From positions 1 to 5,689 of the forward strand of contig CAMAVV010000114.1 of NCBI GenBank assembly GCA_945861815.1: DNA of 5,689 nucleotides, read 5' to 3'. The notes below the pieces were generated by a model. The model was not told the origin of the DNA. It saw only the letters and a program-made list of their open reading frames with translations, and did no database searches. Numbering within the stretch: the stretch's first letter is position 1; each line of letters opens with the position of its first letter. Made by a program: the position numbers and the translations under genes. The stretch comes from Thermoflexus hugenholtzii JAD2 (GTDB lineage Bacteria; Chloroflexota; Dehalococcoidia; SHYB01). Shown in pieces: positions 1 through 5,689 of the stretch.

Positions 1-675
1 CGCGACACGATGCGCATAAACGACACCATGGCCCGCTACCGCGCCCTGGACCTGTTGCATTACCCCGTGGCCCTTGGCATCTTGGAGCCGACTCACCGCG
101 AACGCAGTATAGAAGAGTTGGAACGCTGTAAGTCCCAGCTGAAGTTGGATGGCATCAGTTGGCATAGTCGCCTTCAGGGGGTCTTTATCGATAATCAGTG
201 GATGCGCCCAGTGCTGCGGCGCATGGGCGAGCTCAAGATGGCGCCTTGTGTCCACACGAACCCAGGCTCCAACATGGAGGCGCCCTGGCGGCTGCAAAAG
301 CTGGCCTATGAGTTCCCCAATATGCTTTTCCTTGCCATGGACGGCTTTGATGCCTACGAACAGGCGCATGAGGTGCTGCATATCGCCGAGCACACGCCCA
401 ACATCATCTGGGATTTGGGCAATCGTGCGCCGTGGGGGGCTGTGGAACGCTTTATACGGAAGTTCGGCTCCGAGCGATTCGCATTCAGCGCCGGCTCCAG
501 CTATGCCTTCAACCGTCCATCCGGTCGCCCGCCGATGCTGGAAGCCATCCTCAATGCAGCGTTGCCTGAGAGCGATAAAGCGAATATCTTGAGCCGGAAT
601 GCGCGGCGTCTATTTGGCCTGCCGCTCAAAAGCAGTGCGAACCCTGGACTCAAGCTCAAAGGCGCGAAGCGATGA
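1..675 (+). CDS. Amidohydrolase-related (amidohydrolase 2 type) TIM-barrel protein, 5' partial, active site apparently degenerate
   Basis: The frame is open to the window edge, so the true start is probably upstream; ATGs at 10 and 28 are in frame, but the N-terminal HxH strand expected in this family is missing. Numbering from the ATG at 10, the layout follows the amidohydrolase 2 family (PF04909-like): GISWHSRLQG near 48-57 matches the usual 'GxxxHxxxQG' strand (H52), VHTNPG at 81-86 matches the 'H.G' strand (H82), FPNMLFLAMDGF at 102-113 matches 'FPdlxxxlaHxGg', NIIWDLGN at 131-138 follows, then RFAFSAGSSYAF at 156-167 in place of 'RvlFGSDyP', and a closing NARRLFGL at 197-204. Two polar positions look lost: the barrel His is M110 and the catalytic/metal Asp is S164. 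Family members hydrolyse or decarboxylate small, often aromatic, acids. This one may be inactive, structural or altered in chemistry. The stop overlaps the next start, so it is the upstream gene of an operon. Fold assignment is fairly sure; substrate is unknown. Confidence 0.82.
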   Translation, partial: RDTMRINDTMARYRALDLLHYPVALGILEPTHRERSIEELERCKSQLKLDGISWHSRLQGVFIDNQWMRPVLRRMGELKMAPCVHTNPGSNMEAPWRLQKLAYEFPNMLFLAMDGFDAYEQAHEVLHIAEHTPNIIWDLGNRAPWGAVERFIRKFGSERFAFSAGSSYAFNRPSGRPPMLEAILNAALPESDKANILSRNARRLFGLPLKSSANPGLKLKGAKR

Positions 676-1052
676 AAAGGCAAAAGGGTAAGAAGCGGCA
701 GAGTCGCACAGGGCGGCGCGCACCTGCTGTAAAAGGTCTCCTCCTTGTGCTCACGCGCTGCAAGGACCCGGCGCGCGAAGGGGAGTTCAACCGCTGGTAT
801 GATGGCGTTCACATCCCGCACGTGCTGGAGACAAAAGCCCCCGGCCTGCATACCGTTCGCCGCTATAAGAGCACCCGGCCACAACCTGGAGACCCTGCAT
901 ATCTGGCAGTCTACGATATGAGCAACCCCGACCCGGAGCGAGTCTTTGGCCATATGCGCGCAGCCATGAACAAGCGCCGCGCCGAAGGCACAACCTATAG
1001 CATCGATACGCTGGACATCATGCACGTCCAGACGTATAGACGCATCAAGTAA
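672..1052 (+). CDS. Small dimeric alpha/beta-barrel (EthD/Dabb-like) protein, paralogue 1, with basic N-terminal extension
   Basis: A 126-residue protein. The core begins near residue 21 with a hydrophobic strand (GLLLVLTR), then EFNRWYDGVHIPHV at about 37-50, a central RRYKSTRP strand and YLAVYDM near 76-82. This pattern (acidic-FNxWY...H, then YLAxY-D/E) is that of small ferredoxin-like proteins that dimerise into alpha/beta barrels and are usually annotated EthD-like or DUF4286-like. Their roles range from isomerisation or oxygenation of small metabolites to unknown. The two downstream genes are clear paralogues. Unlike them, this copy has no basic C-terminal tail but carries about 20 extra N-terminal residues rich in Lys and Arg (MKRQKGKKRQSRTGRR). 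It also has His where the others have Glu in the H..EV segment. The start overlaps the upstream stop (ATGA), which suggests translational coupling; no strong Shine-Dalgarno or later in-frame ATG before the core is visible. The function is not known. Confidence 0.85.
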   Translation: MKRQKGKKRQSRTGRRAPAVKGLLLVLTRCKDPAREGEFNRWYDGVHIPHVLETKAPGLHTVRRYKSTRPQPGDPAYLAVYDMSNPDPERVFGHMRAAMNKRRAEGTTYSIDTLDIMHVQTYRRIK

Positions 1053-1057
1053 AGGAG
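1051..1057 (+). promoter_or_regulatory. Strong ribosome binding site for paralogue 2
   Basis: AAAGGAG lies 5 nt before the ATG at 1063 and overlaps the TAA stop of the preceding gene (1050-1052). It fixes the start of paralogue 2 and supports cotranscription with the gene before it. Confidence 0.8.
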
Positions 1058-1062
1058 CGCAT

Positions 1063-1494
1063 ATGGCCCGGAAGGCAACTGGTTTCATGGTGGTTCATGT
1101 GAACAACACGACGCCCGATAGCGAGGCGCAGTTCAACGACTGGTATAACAAGACACATCTGCCGGAGGTCTTCGCTACCGGGACGTTCTATTCAGCAGTG
1201 CGCTTCATCAATCCCAATCAAAAGCAGGGCGAGCCGAAGTATCTTGCCGTCTATGAGACCGATTGGGCCGATCCGAAGGCCGCATTCAAAAAGCTGATGG
1301 AAGTCACGCCCGGCTTGAAGATGTGGCCCGGCCTCGACACGGTCTATGTGAAGAACTGGACCCCGATTACCGGCAGGTTGGAGGCTCCAGCGCCGAAGGC
1401 GAAGAAGGCGAAGGCAAAGCCACCGAAGCGAACAGCGAAAGCGGTAAAGAAGGGCGCAAAGAAAACAGCGGCAAGGCGCAAGGCAAAGAAATAG
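1063..1494 (+). CDS. Small dimeric alpha/beta-barrel (EthD/Dabb-like) protein, paralogue 2, with Lys/Ala-rich C-terminal tail
   Basis: A 143-residue protein. Residues 1-105 form the same ferredoxin-like core as its neighbours: GFMVVHVNN strand at 7-15, QFNDWYNKTHLPEV at about 23-36, a GTFYSAVRF strand at 40-48, KYLAVYETDW at 59-68, and a closing DTVYVKNW strand. Residues from about 108 to 143 are a low-complexity tail made almost only of Ala, Lys, Pro and Arg, with APKAKKAKAKPPKR near 110-123 followed by more AKK-type repeats. It resembles the C-terminal tails of histone H1-like bacterial proteins and is probably disordered and strongly cationic. Such a tail could bind nucleic acid or another polyanion, but that is inference. 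It sits 10 nt after paralogue 1 and 10 nt before paralogue 3, with purine-rich ribosome binding sites at both junctions. The start is fixed by AAAGGAG. No enzymatic role can be read from the sequence. Confidence 0.87.
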   Translation: MARKATGFMVVHVNNTTPDSEAQFNDWYNKTHLPEVFATGTFYSAVRFINPNQKQGEPKYLAVYETDWADPKAAFKKLMEVTPGLKMWPGLDTVYVKNWTPITGRLEAPAPKAKKAKAKPPKRTAKAVKKGAKKTAARRKAKK

Positions 1495-1501
1495 GGAGGG
1501 G
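1493..1501 (+). promoter_or_regulatory. Strong ribosome binding site for paralogue 3
   Basis: AGGGAGGGG sits just before the ATG at 1505, with the GGAGG core ending 5 nt upstream of it, and overlaps the TAG stop (1492-1494) of paralogue 2. It fixes the start of paralogue 3. Confidence 0.78.
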
Positions 1502-1504
1502 AAG

Positions 1505-1984
1505 ATGGCAGAGAAAAAGCCGACGGGTGTTCTGCTTGTACTGGTGAACAACAAGGAGACCGATAAAGAGGCGGAGTTCAACAAGTGGTACAACGATATC
1601 CACTTGGGTGAAGTCTGCGGCACCGGCTCGTTCTATAAGGCGACGCGCTATGTGAATACGAAGCCTGTTCTCGATGCAGGTGAGGCGCGCTATCTCGCTC
1701 TCTACGAGACCGATTGGAAAGACCCGGAGGCCGCCTTCAAGCACATGCAAAGTTTCTCCAAGGGTATGAACATCTGGCCGAGCATCGGCGCTGTCTACGT
1801 CAAGATGTTCAACTTTGTCGCGGAGCACAATGTTGCGCCTCCCGCGCCTGCCAAAGCGCCAGCGGCCAAAAAGGCCAAGCGGCGCATCGTGAAGGCGAAG
1901 CCTGCCAAGAAGGCCAAACGCCAGGTTGTGAAGGCTCGCGCCGCCAAGGCTAAGCGGTCGAAGGGCCGCGCCAAGCGCAGGTAA
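1505..1984 (+). CDS. Small dimeric alpha/beta-barrel (EthD/Dabb-like) protein, paralogue 3, with long repetitive Lys/Arg/Ala tail
   Basis: A 159-residue protein and the longest of the three tandem paralogues. The core (1 to about 108) has GVLLVLVNN at 8-16, EFNKWYNDIHLGEV at about 24-37, GSFYKATRYV at 41-50, RYLALYETDW at 62-71 and GAVYVKMFNF at 95-104. It is visibly closer to paralogue 2 than to paralogue 1: both share the VNN, YETDW and xxVYVK segments. Residues 111-159 are a basic tail with no acidic residue. It contains a 13-residue tandem repeat (AKKAKR[RQ][IV]VKA[KR][PA]) at 121-133 and 134-146, then a partial third copy. The tail is presumably disordered and could contact nucleic acid, ribosomes or another polyanion; this is inference. 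It is the last gene of the apparent operon, followed by an 82-nt gap with a promoter for polA. The function is unknown. Confidence 0.87.
   Translation: MAEKKPTGVLLVLVNNKETDKEAEFNKWYNDIHLGEVCGTGSFYKATRYVNTKPVLDAGEARYLALYETDWKDPEAAFKHMQSFSKGMNIWPSIGAVYVKMFNFVAEHNVAPPAPAKAPAAKKAKRRIVKAKPAKKAKRQVVKARAAKAKRSKGRAKRR
1865..1942 (+). repeat. 39-nt in-frame tandem repeat (2 copies) in the basic tail of paralogue 3
   Basis: Two adjacent 39-nt units (1865-1903 and 1904-1942) encode near-identical 13-residue Lys/Arg-rich segments. A shortened third unit (AKAKR) follows. Many codon differences between the units are synonymous (AAA/AAG, CGG/CGC, GCG/GCT), so the amino acid pattern is preserved while the DNA has drifted. 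Confidence 0.75.
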
Positions 1985-2002
1985 CCTCGGCCTTTTCCAG
2001 GT

Positions 2003-2030
2003 TCGGCAGGCTGTCTCCCGGGTGTATAAT
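2003..2030 (+). promoter_or_regulatory. Probable sigma-70-type promoter of polA
   Basis: TATAAT at 2025-2030 is a perfect -10 consensus. With a 16-nt spacer, TCGGCA at 2003-2008 matches the -35 consensus TTGACA at four of six positions. Transcription would start near 2037, giving a leader of about 30 nt before the ATG at 2067. It lies in the 82-nt gap after the tailed paralogue, so polA can be transcribed apart from the upstream operon. The -10 is convincing; the -35 is weak. Confidence 0.65.
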
Positions 2031-2055
2031 GCTCTGCGTCCCTTGAAGCACACCC

Positions 2056-2063
2056 GCAGGTGA
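2056..2063 (+). promoter_or_regulatory. Ribosome binding site of polA
   Basis: GCAGGTGA precedes the ATG at 2067; the AGG core ends 6 nt before the start. The next in-frame ATG (2112, just before the AIDGH motif) has no comparable site upstream, so 2067 is preferred. Confidence 0.55.
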
Positions 2064-2066
2064 CGC

Positions 2067-4859
2067 ATGCCCGAAAAACAGCCCTCCGACGCCTCGGCGC
2101 GCCCCGTTTTGATGGCCATCGACGGCCATTCAATGGTCTATCGCGCCTACTTCGCCCTCGCGCCCCTGGCCGCCTTCAACCTTCGCTCTACTGGCGAGCC
2201 TATCGGCGCTGTCTTCGGCTTCATGAACATGCTCCTGCGCGCCTGGGCAGATGTGAAGCCCTCGTACTGGGCCATCGCCTTCGACACTCGGGCGCCAACC
2301 TTTCGCGATAAGCTCTACGCCGAATACAAGGCTGGCCGCCCGCCGATGCCCGACGAACTCTTTAAGCAGTTCACCCGCATCCGCGAGGTACTCGAGGCGC
2401 TGGGCGTGCCGATCCTGGAGAGGGACGGCCACGAGGCCGACGACATCGTCGGCACCTTGGCGCGCATGGCGGAGAAGAAGGGCATCGACACTGTCATCCT
2501 TACCGGCGATACCGATACCCTGCAGCTTATAGACCCCCACGTGCGCGTGCGCTACCAAAGCTTTCGCGGCGGCGCGAGCGACACGCTTATCTACGACGAG
2601 GCGAAGGTGAAGGAACGCTACGGCCTGGAGCCGCGTCAGATGATCGACTATAAGTCGCTCAAGGGCGATGATTCAGACCATATCCCAGGCATCCCCGGGG
2701 TTGGCGAAAAGACGGCGACGAAACTCCTCCAGGAGTTCGGTTCCATCGACGGGCTCTACAAAAACGTCGGGAAGATAGCGCCCCCCCGCATCCAGGAACT
2801 GGTGAAACAGAACGAGAAGCGCGTCGAAGAGAACGTCGTTCTCGTCACGATCGATACGAAGGCCCCCATCGACTTTGACCTTGAGGCGATGAGCGTCAAA
2901 CGCTATCAACGGGCGCGAGCCACCGAAGTCTTTCAGAGGCTGGAGTTCAATAGCCTATTGAAACGCCTGCCGGACGATGGAAACGGGCCAATCGCGACTT
3001 CCGCTGACGCCGGCGCGAACGGCGCTCTGTCCACAGCACAGTCGAAAGATCGCGCCTATGTGGTTGTCGATTCCGCAGCGAAGCTGGATGACCTCGTCAA
3101 ACAGTTGAGCGCCAGCAAAGGCTTCAGCCTCGACGTCATCGGCGCGAGCGACATGCTGGAGAGAAGCGACTGGCCTATGTGGGCCAACCCCGTCGGCTTC
3201 GCCTTTAGCACTGCGCTGGGCAAGGGCGCCTATGTGCCCGTGGGCCACGCGATGGCGAACCAATTGCCCAAGGACCACGTCCTGGCGAAGCTAAAGCCTG
3301 TCCTCGAGAACTCGAAGATCGAGAAGCTGGTTCACGACGGCAAGTACGTCACGACCATCCTCGCCAACAATGGCATCGAGCTGAAGGGCCTGACCGTCGA
3401 CGTCATCATCGCCGCCTATCTCCTTGGCGCGAAGAGCCTCACGATTAAGGGCCAGGCCTTTGAGCGTCTCGCCGAGGAAATCCCGGCGATGAGCGAGCTG
3501 ACGGGCACGGGCGCGAAGCAAGTGACGCCCGCGCACACCGATGTCGAACGCATGTGCATGCTGGCCTGCGCGCAAGCCGACATGGCCCACCGCCTGTGGC
3601 CTATCTATGAGAAAGAACTTCGGGAAAAGGAGCTGATAAAGCTCTTTACCGATGTGGAGATGCCGCTTGTGAGCGTTCTGGCGCGCCTTGAGCGATGGGG
3701 CATCGCCATCGACTCCGACCTCTTGCAAAAGATGTCGGCGCAGATGGCGGAGAAGATCGAAGAGATTCAGCAGGCCGCCTACAGCGCCGCGGGCGAGAAG
3801 TTCAATATGGGGTCGCCGCAACAACTGTCAGCCCTGCTCTTCGAAAAGCTCAACTTACCGAGGAGTAAGAAGACCAAGACGGGCTATTCCACAGACGCTC
3901 AAGTGCTCGAAGGCCTGCGCCCGTTGCATAAAGTCGTCGGACTGATTCTCGACTATCGCGAAGTGAGCAAGCTGAAATCGACGTATGTGGACTCTCTGCC
4001 GCTGATGGTGCACCCGAAGACGCACCGCGTGCATACGATATTGAGCCAAACAGTCGCCGCCACTGGACGCCTCTCCTCCAGCGACCCGAATCTGCAAAAT
4101 ATCCCCGTTCGCACGGAGATGGGCAAACATATCCGTGACGCCTTTGTCGTCGGCGAGGCAAAGGGCTGGACGCTCCTCTCCGTCGACTATTCGCAGATCG
4201 AGCTGCGCGTCCTTGCGCACATCAGCAAGGATCCAGGCTTAGTGGAGGCCTTCCAGCGCGGCGAGGATATCCACGCTTCAACGGCCTCCCGCGTCTTCAA
4301 CGTGCCCCTGAAGGACGTGACAGGCGACCAGCGCCGCTTCGCCAAGGTGGTGAACTTCGGCCTGCTCTACGGCATGGGGGAGTTCGGCCTTGCCAGCCGC
4401 GCTGAGATGTCGCGCGAAGAGGCTGCGCCTATCATCGCCGAATACTTCAAGAAGTACCCGAAGATTCAGGAGTACCTGGATAACACGAAGGCGGAAGTGA
4501 AGCAGAAGGGCTACGTCCAGACGCTTCTTGGGCGGCGGCGGTATATCCCTGAGATCAACGCCGCCAATGCCCAGATACGCGCCTCCGGCGAGCGCATGGC
4601 CGTCAACCATCCTATCCAGGGCACCGCCGCCGACGTTATCAAGGTGGCGATGATCCGCCTGCAGGCGCGCATGGACAAGGAGAAGATGCGCTCGCGGATG
4701 ATCCTTCAAGTCCACGACGAGCTGATCTTCGAGACGCCGCTAGAGGAGATCGCGAAGATGAAGGCGCTGGCGCACGAAATCATGCCGACGGCGCTGAATC
4801 TCGATGTGCCGCTGAAGGTTGACCTGAAGCAAGGGCGCACCTGGGGGGAGATGGAGTGA
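2067..4859 (+). CDS. polA: DNA polymerase I, with an apparently inactive 3'-5' proofreading domain
   Basis: A complete 930-residue family A polymerase, close to the E. coli length (928). It fills Okazaki gaps, removes RNA primers and acts in excision repair. The 5' nuclease domain (about 14-300) has the acidic clusters AIDGH (D19), AFDTR (D73), HEADD (E123, D125, D126), TGDTD (D148, D150) and GDDSD (201-204), then a helix-hairpin-helix at IPGIPGVGEKTA. The middle domain (about 330-515) keeps the exonuclease fold but not its metal ligands: I358, V428 and Q503 stand where E. coli has E357, D424 and D501; only D356 (E. coli D355) is kept. The polymerase domain (about 525-930) is intact: TGRLSSSDPNLQNIP at 666-680, motif A VDYSQIELR with D707 and E712, motif B R756, K760, F764, Y768, and motif C HDE at 883-885. 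So polymerase and 5' nuclease should be active, while proofreading is probably absent, as in Taq polymerase. It seems to be transcribed alone from its own promoter. Confidence 0.98.
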   Translation: MPEKQPSDASARPVLMAIDGHSMVYRAYFALAPLAAFNLRSTGEPIGAVFGFMNMLLRAWADVKPSYWAIAFDTRAPTFRDKLYAEYKAGRPPMPDELFKQFTRIREVLEALGVPILERDGHEADDIVGTLARMAEKKGIDTVILTGDTDTLQLIDPHVRVRYQSFRGGASDTLIYDEAKVKERYGLEPRQMIDYKSLKGDDSDHIPGIPGVGEKTATKLLQEFGSIDGLYKNVGKIAPPRIQELVKQNEKRVEENVVLVTIDTKAPIDFDLEAMSVKRYQRARATEVFQRLEFNSLLKRLPDDGNGPIATSADAGANGALSTAQSKDRAYVVVDSAAKLDDLVKQLSASKGFSLDVIGASDMLERSDWPMWANPVGFAFSTALGKGAYVPVGHAMANQLPKDHVLAKLKPVLENSKIEKLVHDGKYVTTILANNGIELKGLTVDVIIAAYLLGAKSLTIKGQAFERLAEEIPAMSELTGTGAKQVTPAHTDVERMCMLACAQADMAHRLWPIYEKELREKELIKLFTDVEMPLVSVLARLERWGIAIDSDLLQKMSAQMAEKIEEIQQAAYSAAGEKFNMGSPQQLSALLFEKLNLPRSKKTKTGYSTDAQVLEGLRPLHKVVGLILDYREVSKLKSTYVDSLPLMVHPKTHRVHTILSQTVAATGRLSSSDPNLQNIPVRTEMGKHIRDAFVVGEAKGWTLLSVDYSQIELRVLAHISKDPGLVEAFQRGEDIHASTASRVFNVPLKDVTGDQRRFAKVVNFGLLYGMGEFGLASRAEMSREEAAPIIAEYFKKYPKIQEYLDNTKAEVKQKGYVQTLLGRRRYIPEINAANAQIRASGERMAVNHPIQGTAADVIKVAMIRLQARMDKEKMRSRMILQVHDELIFETPLEEIAKMKALAHEIMPTALNLDVPLKVDLKQGRTWGEME

Positions 4860-4865
4860 TCTCCC
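4846..4865 (+). other. Short perfect hairpin spanning the polA stop codon
   Basis: GGGAGAT (4846-4852) and ATCTCCC (4859-4865) form a 7-bp perfect stem with a 6-nt loop, and the TGA stop (4857-4859) runs from the loop into the right arm. No T-run follows, so it is not a canonical intrinsic terminator. It could act as a weak terminator or protect the 3' end, or be chance. Confidence 0.35.
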
Positions 4866-4900
4866 GCCTCTGATTCAGTCCTGCATCCATGCTGTTCCCT

Positions 4901-4909
4901 TGCTATACT
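4901..4909 (+). promoter_or_regulatory. Probable extended -10 promoter of the CoA-transferase gene
   Basis: TGCTATACT fits the extended -10 form TGnTATAAT with one mismatch. No good -35 hexamer is found at 16-18 nt upstream, which extended -10 promoters can tolerate. A start near 4916 would leave a leader of about 23 nt before the ATG at 4939, in the 79-nt gap after polA. Confidence 0.55.
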
Positions 4910-4938
4910 GACCCCGCATTCCGCCAGTGGTTCACCCC

Positions 4939-5689
4939 ATGCCAAACGCCCCTTCGCCAACGGCCCTTGATGGCCTGAAAATCGTCGAGTACGCATCCTT
5001 TGTCGCCGCGCCCTACTGCGCCAAGCTCCTGGCCGATATGGGCGCAGAGGTTGTCAAGGTAGAAGAGCCGCCCCAAGGCGATCTCGCCCGTTCGCGGGGG
5101 CCATACCCAGGCGACATGCCTCACCCGGAGAAGAGCGGCCTCTTCATCTACCTCAACACCAACAAAAAGAGCGTCACTCTTAACATCACCGACCCCGCCG
5201 GCCACGATATCCTCTTCGAACTGCTCAAAGACGCCGATGTCTTTGTCCACGACCGCACTGCCAAACAGGCCAAAGAGCTTGGCATCGACTACGAGACGCT
5301 CCACGCTCATAACCCTCGCCTTATCGTGACCTCGGTGACGCCCTTTGGCCACACAGGCCCCTACGCCGAGTACAAGGCCCATGACCTAAATCTCTCCCAC
5401 GCAGGCAGCGAGGGATACGTCCTCCCCGGTGGCTATGCCAACCGCATGCAGCCGGACGGCCCGCCCATTAAGATTGGCGGCCATGCCGGCGACTATGATG
5501 GCGGCATGGCGGCGGCGGTTGGCACCCTGGCGGCCCTCATGGCGCGCGAGATGCACGGCATGGGCCAGCACGTAGACGCCTCGCGGCAAGAGGCCAACAT
5601 CGCCCTCAACCGCGTCCTCTTTGTGACCTACCTCACCGAGGACAAGGTCTACCGCAGGGCCACCCGCAACTATTACTTCGGCGGCCTCT
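4939..5689 (+). CDS. CaiB/BaiF family III CoA-transferase, 3' partial
   Basis: An open frame from ATG 4939 to the window end (250 codons seen; full-length relatives are about 380-420 residues). Family III enzymes move CoA between acyl-CoA and a free carboxylic acid through an aspartyl-CoA thioester; carnitine, formate/oxalate and bile acid CoA-transferases are examples. The family's N-terminal Rossmann-like part is clear: LDGLKIVEYASFVAAPYCAK at 10-29, LADMGAEVVKVEEPPQGDLAR at 31-51, LNTNKKSVTLNI at 72-83, and VTPFGHTGPYAEY at 133-145. The catalytic Asp is most likely D149 in KAHDLNLSHAGS, aligned with D169 of formyl-CoA transferase. Further on come a Gly-rich loop near 179-189, the helix AAVGTLAALMARE (192-204) and GMGQHVDASRQEA (207-219). 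No strong Shine-Dalgarno precedes the ATG; with a promoter just upstream the leader is short. The start matches the family's usual N-terminus. Acid and CoA donor cannot be told from this fragment. Confidence 0.93.
   Translation, partial: MPNAPSPTALDGLKIVEYASFVAAPYCAKLLADMGAEVVKVEEPPQGDLARSRGPYPGDMPHPEKSGLFIYLNTNKKSVTLNITDPAGHDILFELLKDADVFVHDRTAKQAKELGIDYETLHAHNPRLIVTSVTPFGHTGPYAEYKAHDLNLSHAGSEGYVLPGGYANRMQPDGPPIKIGGHAGDYDGGMAAAVGTLAALMAREMHGMGQHVDASRQEANIALNRVLFVTYLTEDKVYRRATRNYYFGGL

Noticed and set aside
149..592. Alternative + strand frame inside the amidohydrolase gene
   Set aside because: It overlaps recognisable amidohydrolase strands in the correct frame and its translation is Ser/Arg/Pro-rich without motifs.
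501..1088. Long antisense open frame opposite the amidohydrolase end and paralogue 1
   Set aside because: It lies opposite two well-supported genes, its residues resemble no family I know, and long antisense frames are expected in GC-rich coding DNA.
672..1984. Toxin-antitoxin or defence cassette interpretation of the three small genes
   Set aside because: Each has the EFNxWY...H / YLAxY core of a metabolic-type ferredoxin fold, and no nuclease, DNA-binding or membrane toxin motif is present.
1983..2003. Possible terminator AACCT...AGGTT after paralogue 3
   Set aside because: The stem is short with a bulge, the only T-run is in the loop, and no T-run follows it.
1976..2064. Repeated CGCAGGTAAC / CGCAGGTGAC flanking the gap before polA
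   Set aside because: One copy is the end of a coding region and the other the polA ribosome binding site; a 10-nt match with one mismatch is likely chance and fits no known attachment site.
1367..2119. Antisense 250-codon open frame opposite paralogues 2/3 and the start of polA
   Set aside because: It mirrors the Lys/Ala-rich tails as Leu/Arg-rich low-complexity sequence and crosses the polA promoter; no ribosome binding site or family motif supports it.
4278..4715. Antisense open frame opposite the polA polymerase domain
   Set aside because: It lies wholly inside the most conserved part of polA and is explained by codon structure.
4903..5382. Antisense open frame opposite the CoA-transferase gene
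   Set aside because: The + strand frame from 4939 carries clear CaiB/BaiF motifs throughout; the antisense frame has none.

Overview
This window reads like ordinary chromosomal DNA from a moderately GC-rich bacterium. All six recognisable genes lie on the + strand and are tightly packed. There is no rRNA, tRNA, CRISPR array, transposase or phage gene. The mix of an amidohydrolase-like protein, small ferredoxin-fold (EthD/Dabb-like) proteins, a CaiB/BaiF CoA-transferase and an E. coli-type polA without proofreading residues would fit a Chloroflexota-like lineage (Dehalococcoidia/SAR202-type), where such catabolic families are often expanded. That placement is inference from gene content and weak; no marker gene here settles it.

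Region 1 (1-1984) looks like one operon. It holds the 3' part of an amidohydrolase-fold gene and then three tandem paralogues of a small dimeric alpha/beta-barrel protein. The first junction is an ATGA overlap and the next two gaps are exactly 10 nt, each carrying a purine-rich ribosome binding site. Two features stand out. The amidohydrolase homologue appears to have lost residues that normally sit in the active site. The three small proteins carry strongly basic low-complexity tails: N-terminal in the first, and C-terminal, Lys/Ala-rich and histone-H1-like in the second and third.

Region 2 (1985-4859) starts with an 82-nt gap containing a perfect TATAAT -10 box, followed by a complete polA (930 aa). 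The 5' nuclease and polymerase domains have their key motifs. The middle 3'-5' exonuclease domain is present as a fold but lacks most of its metal-binding acidic residues.

Region 3 (4860-5689) has a 79-nt gap with an extended -10 promoter (TGCTATACT), followed by the first 250 codons of a family III (CaiB/BaiF) CoA-transferase that runs off the window. Each of the last two genes appears to have its own promoter, so the window probably holds three transcription units. I see no clear functional link between polA and the metabolic genes on either side. The most unusual element is the degenerate amidohydrolase plus tailed barrel-protein cluster, not a recognisable defence or mobile system.
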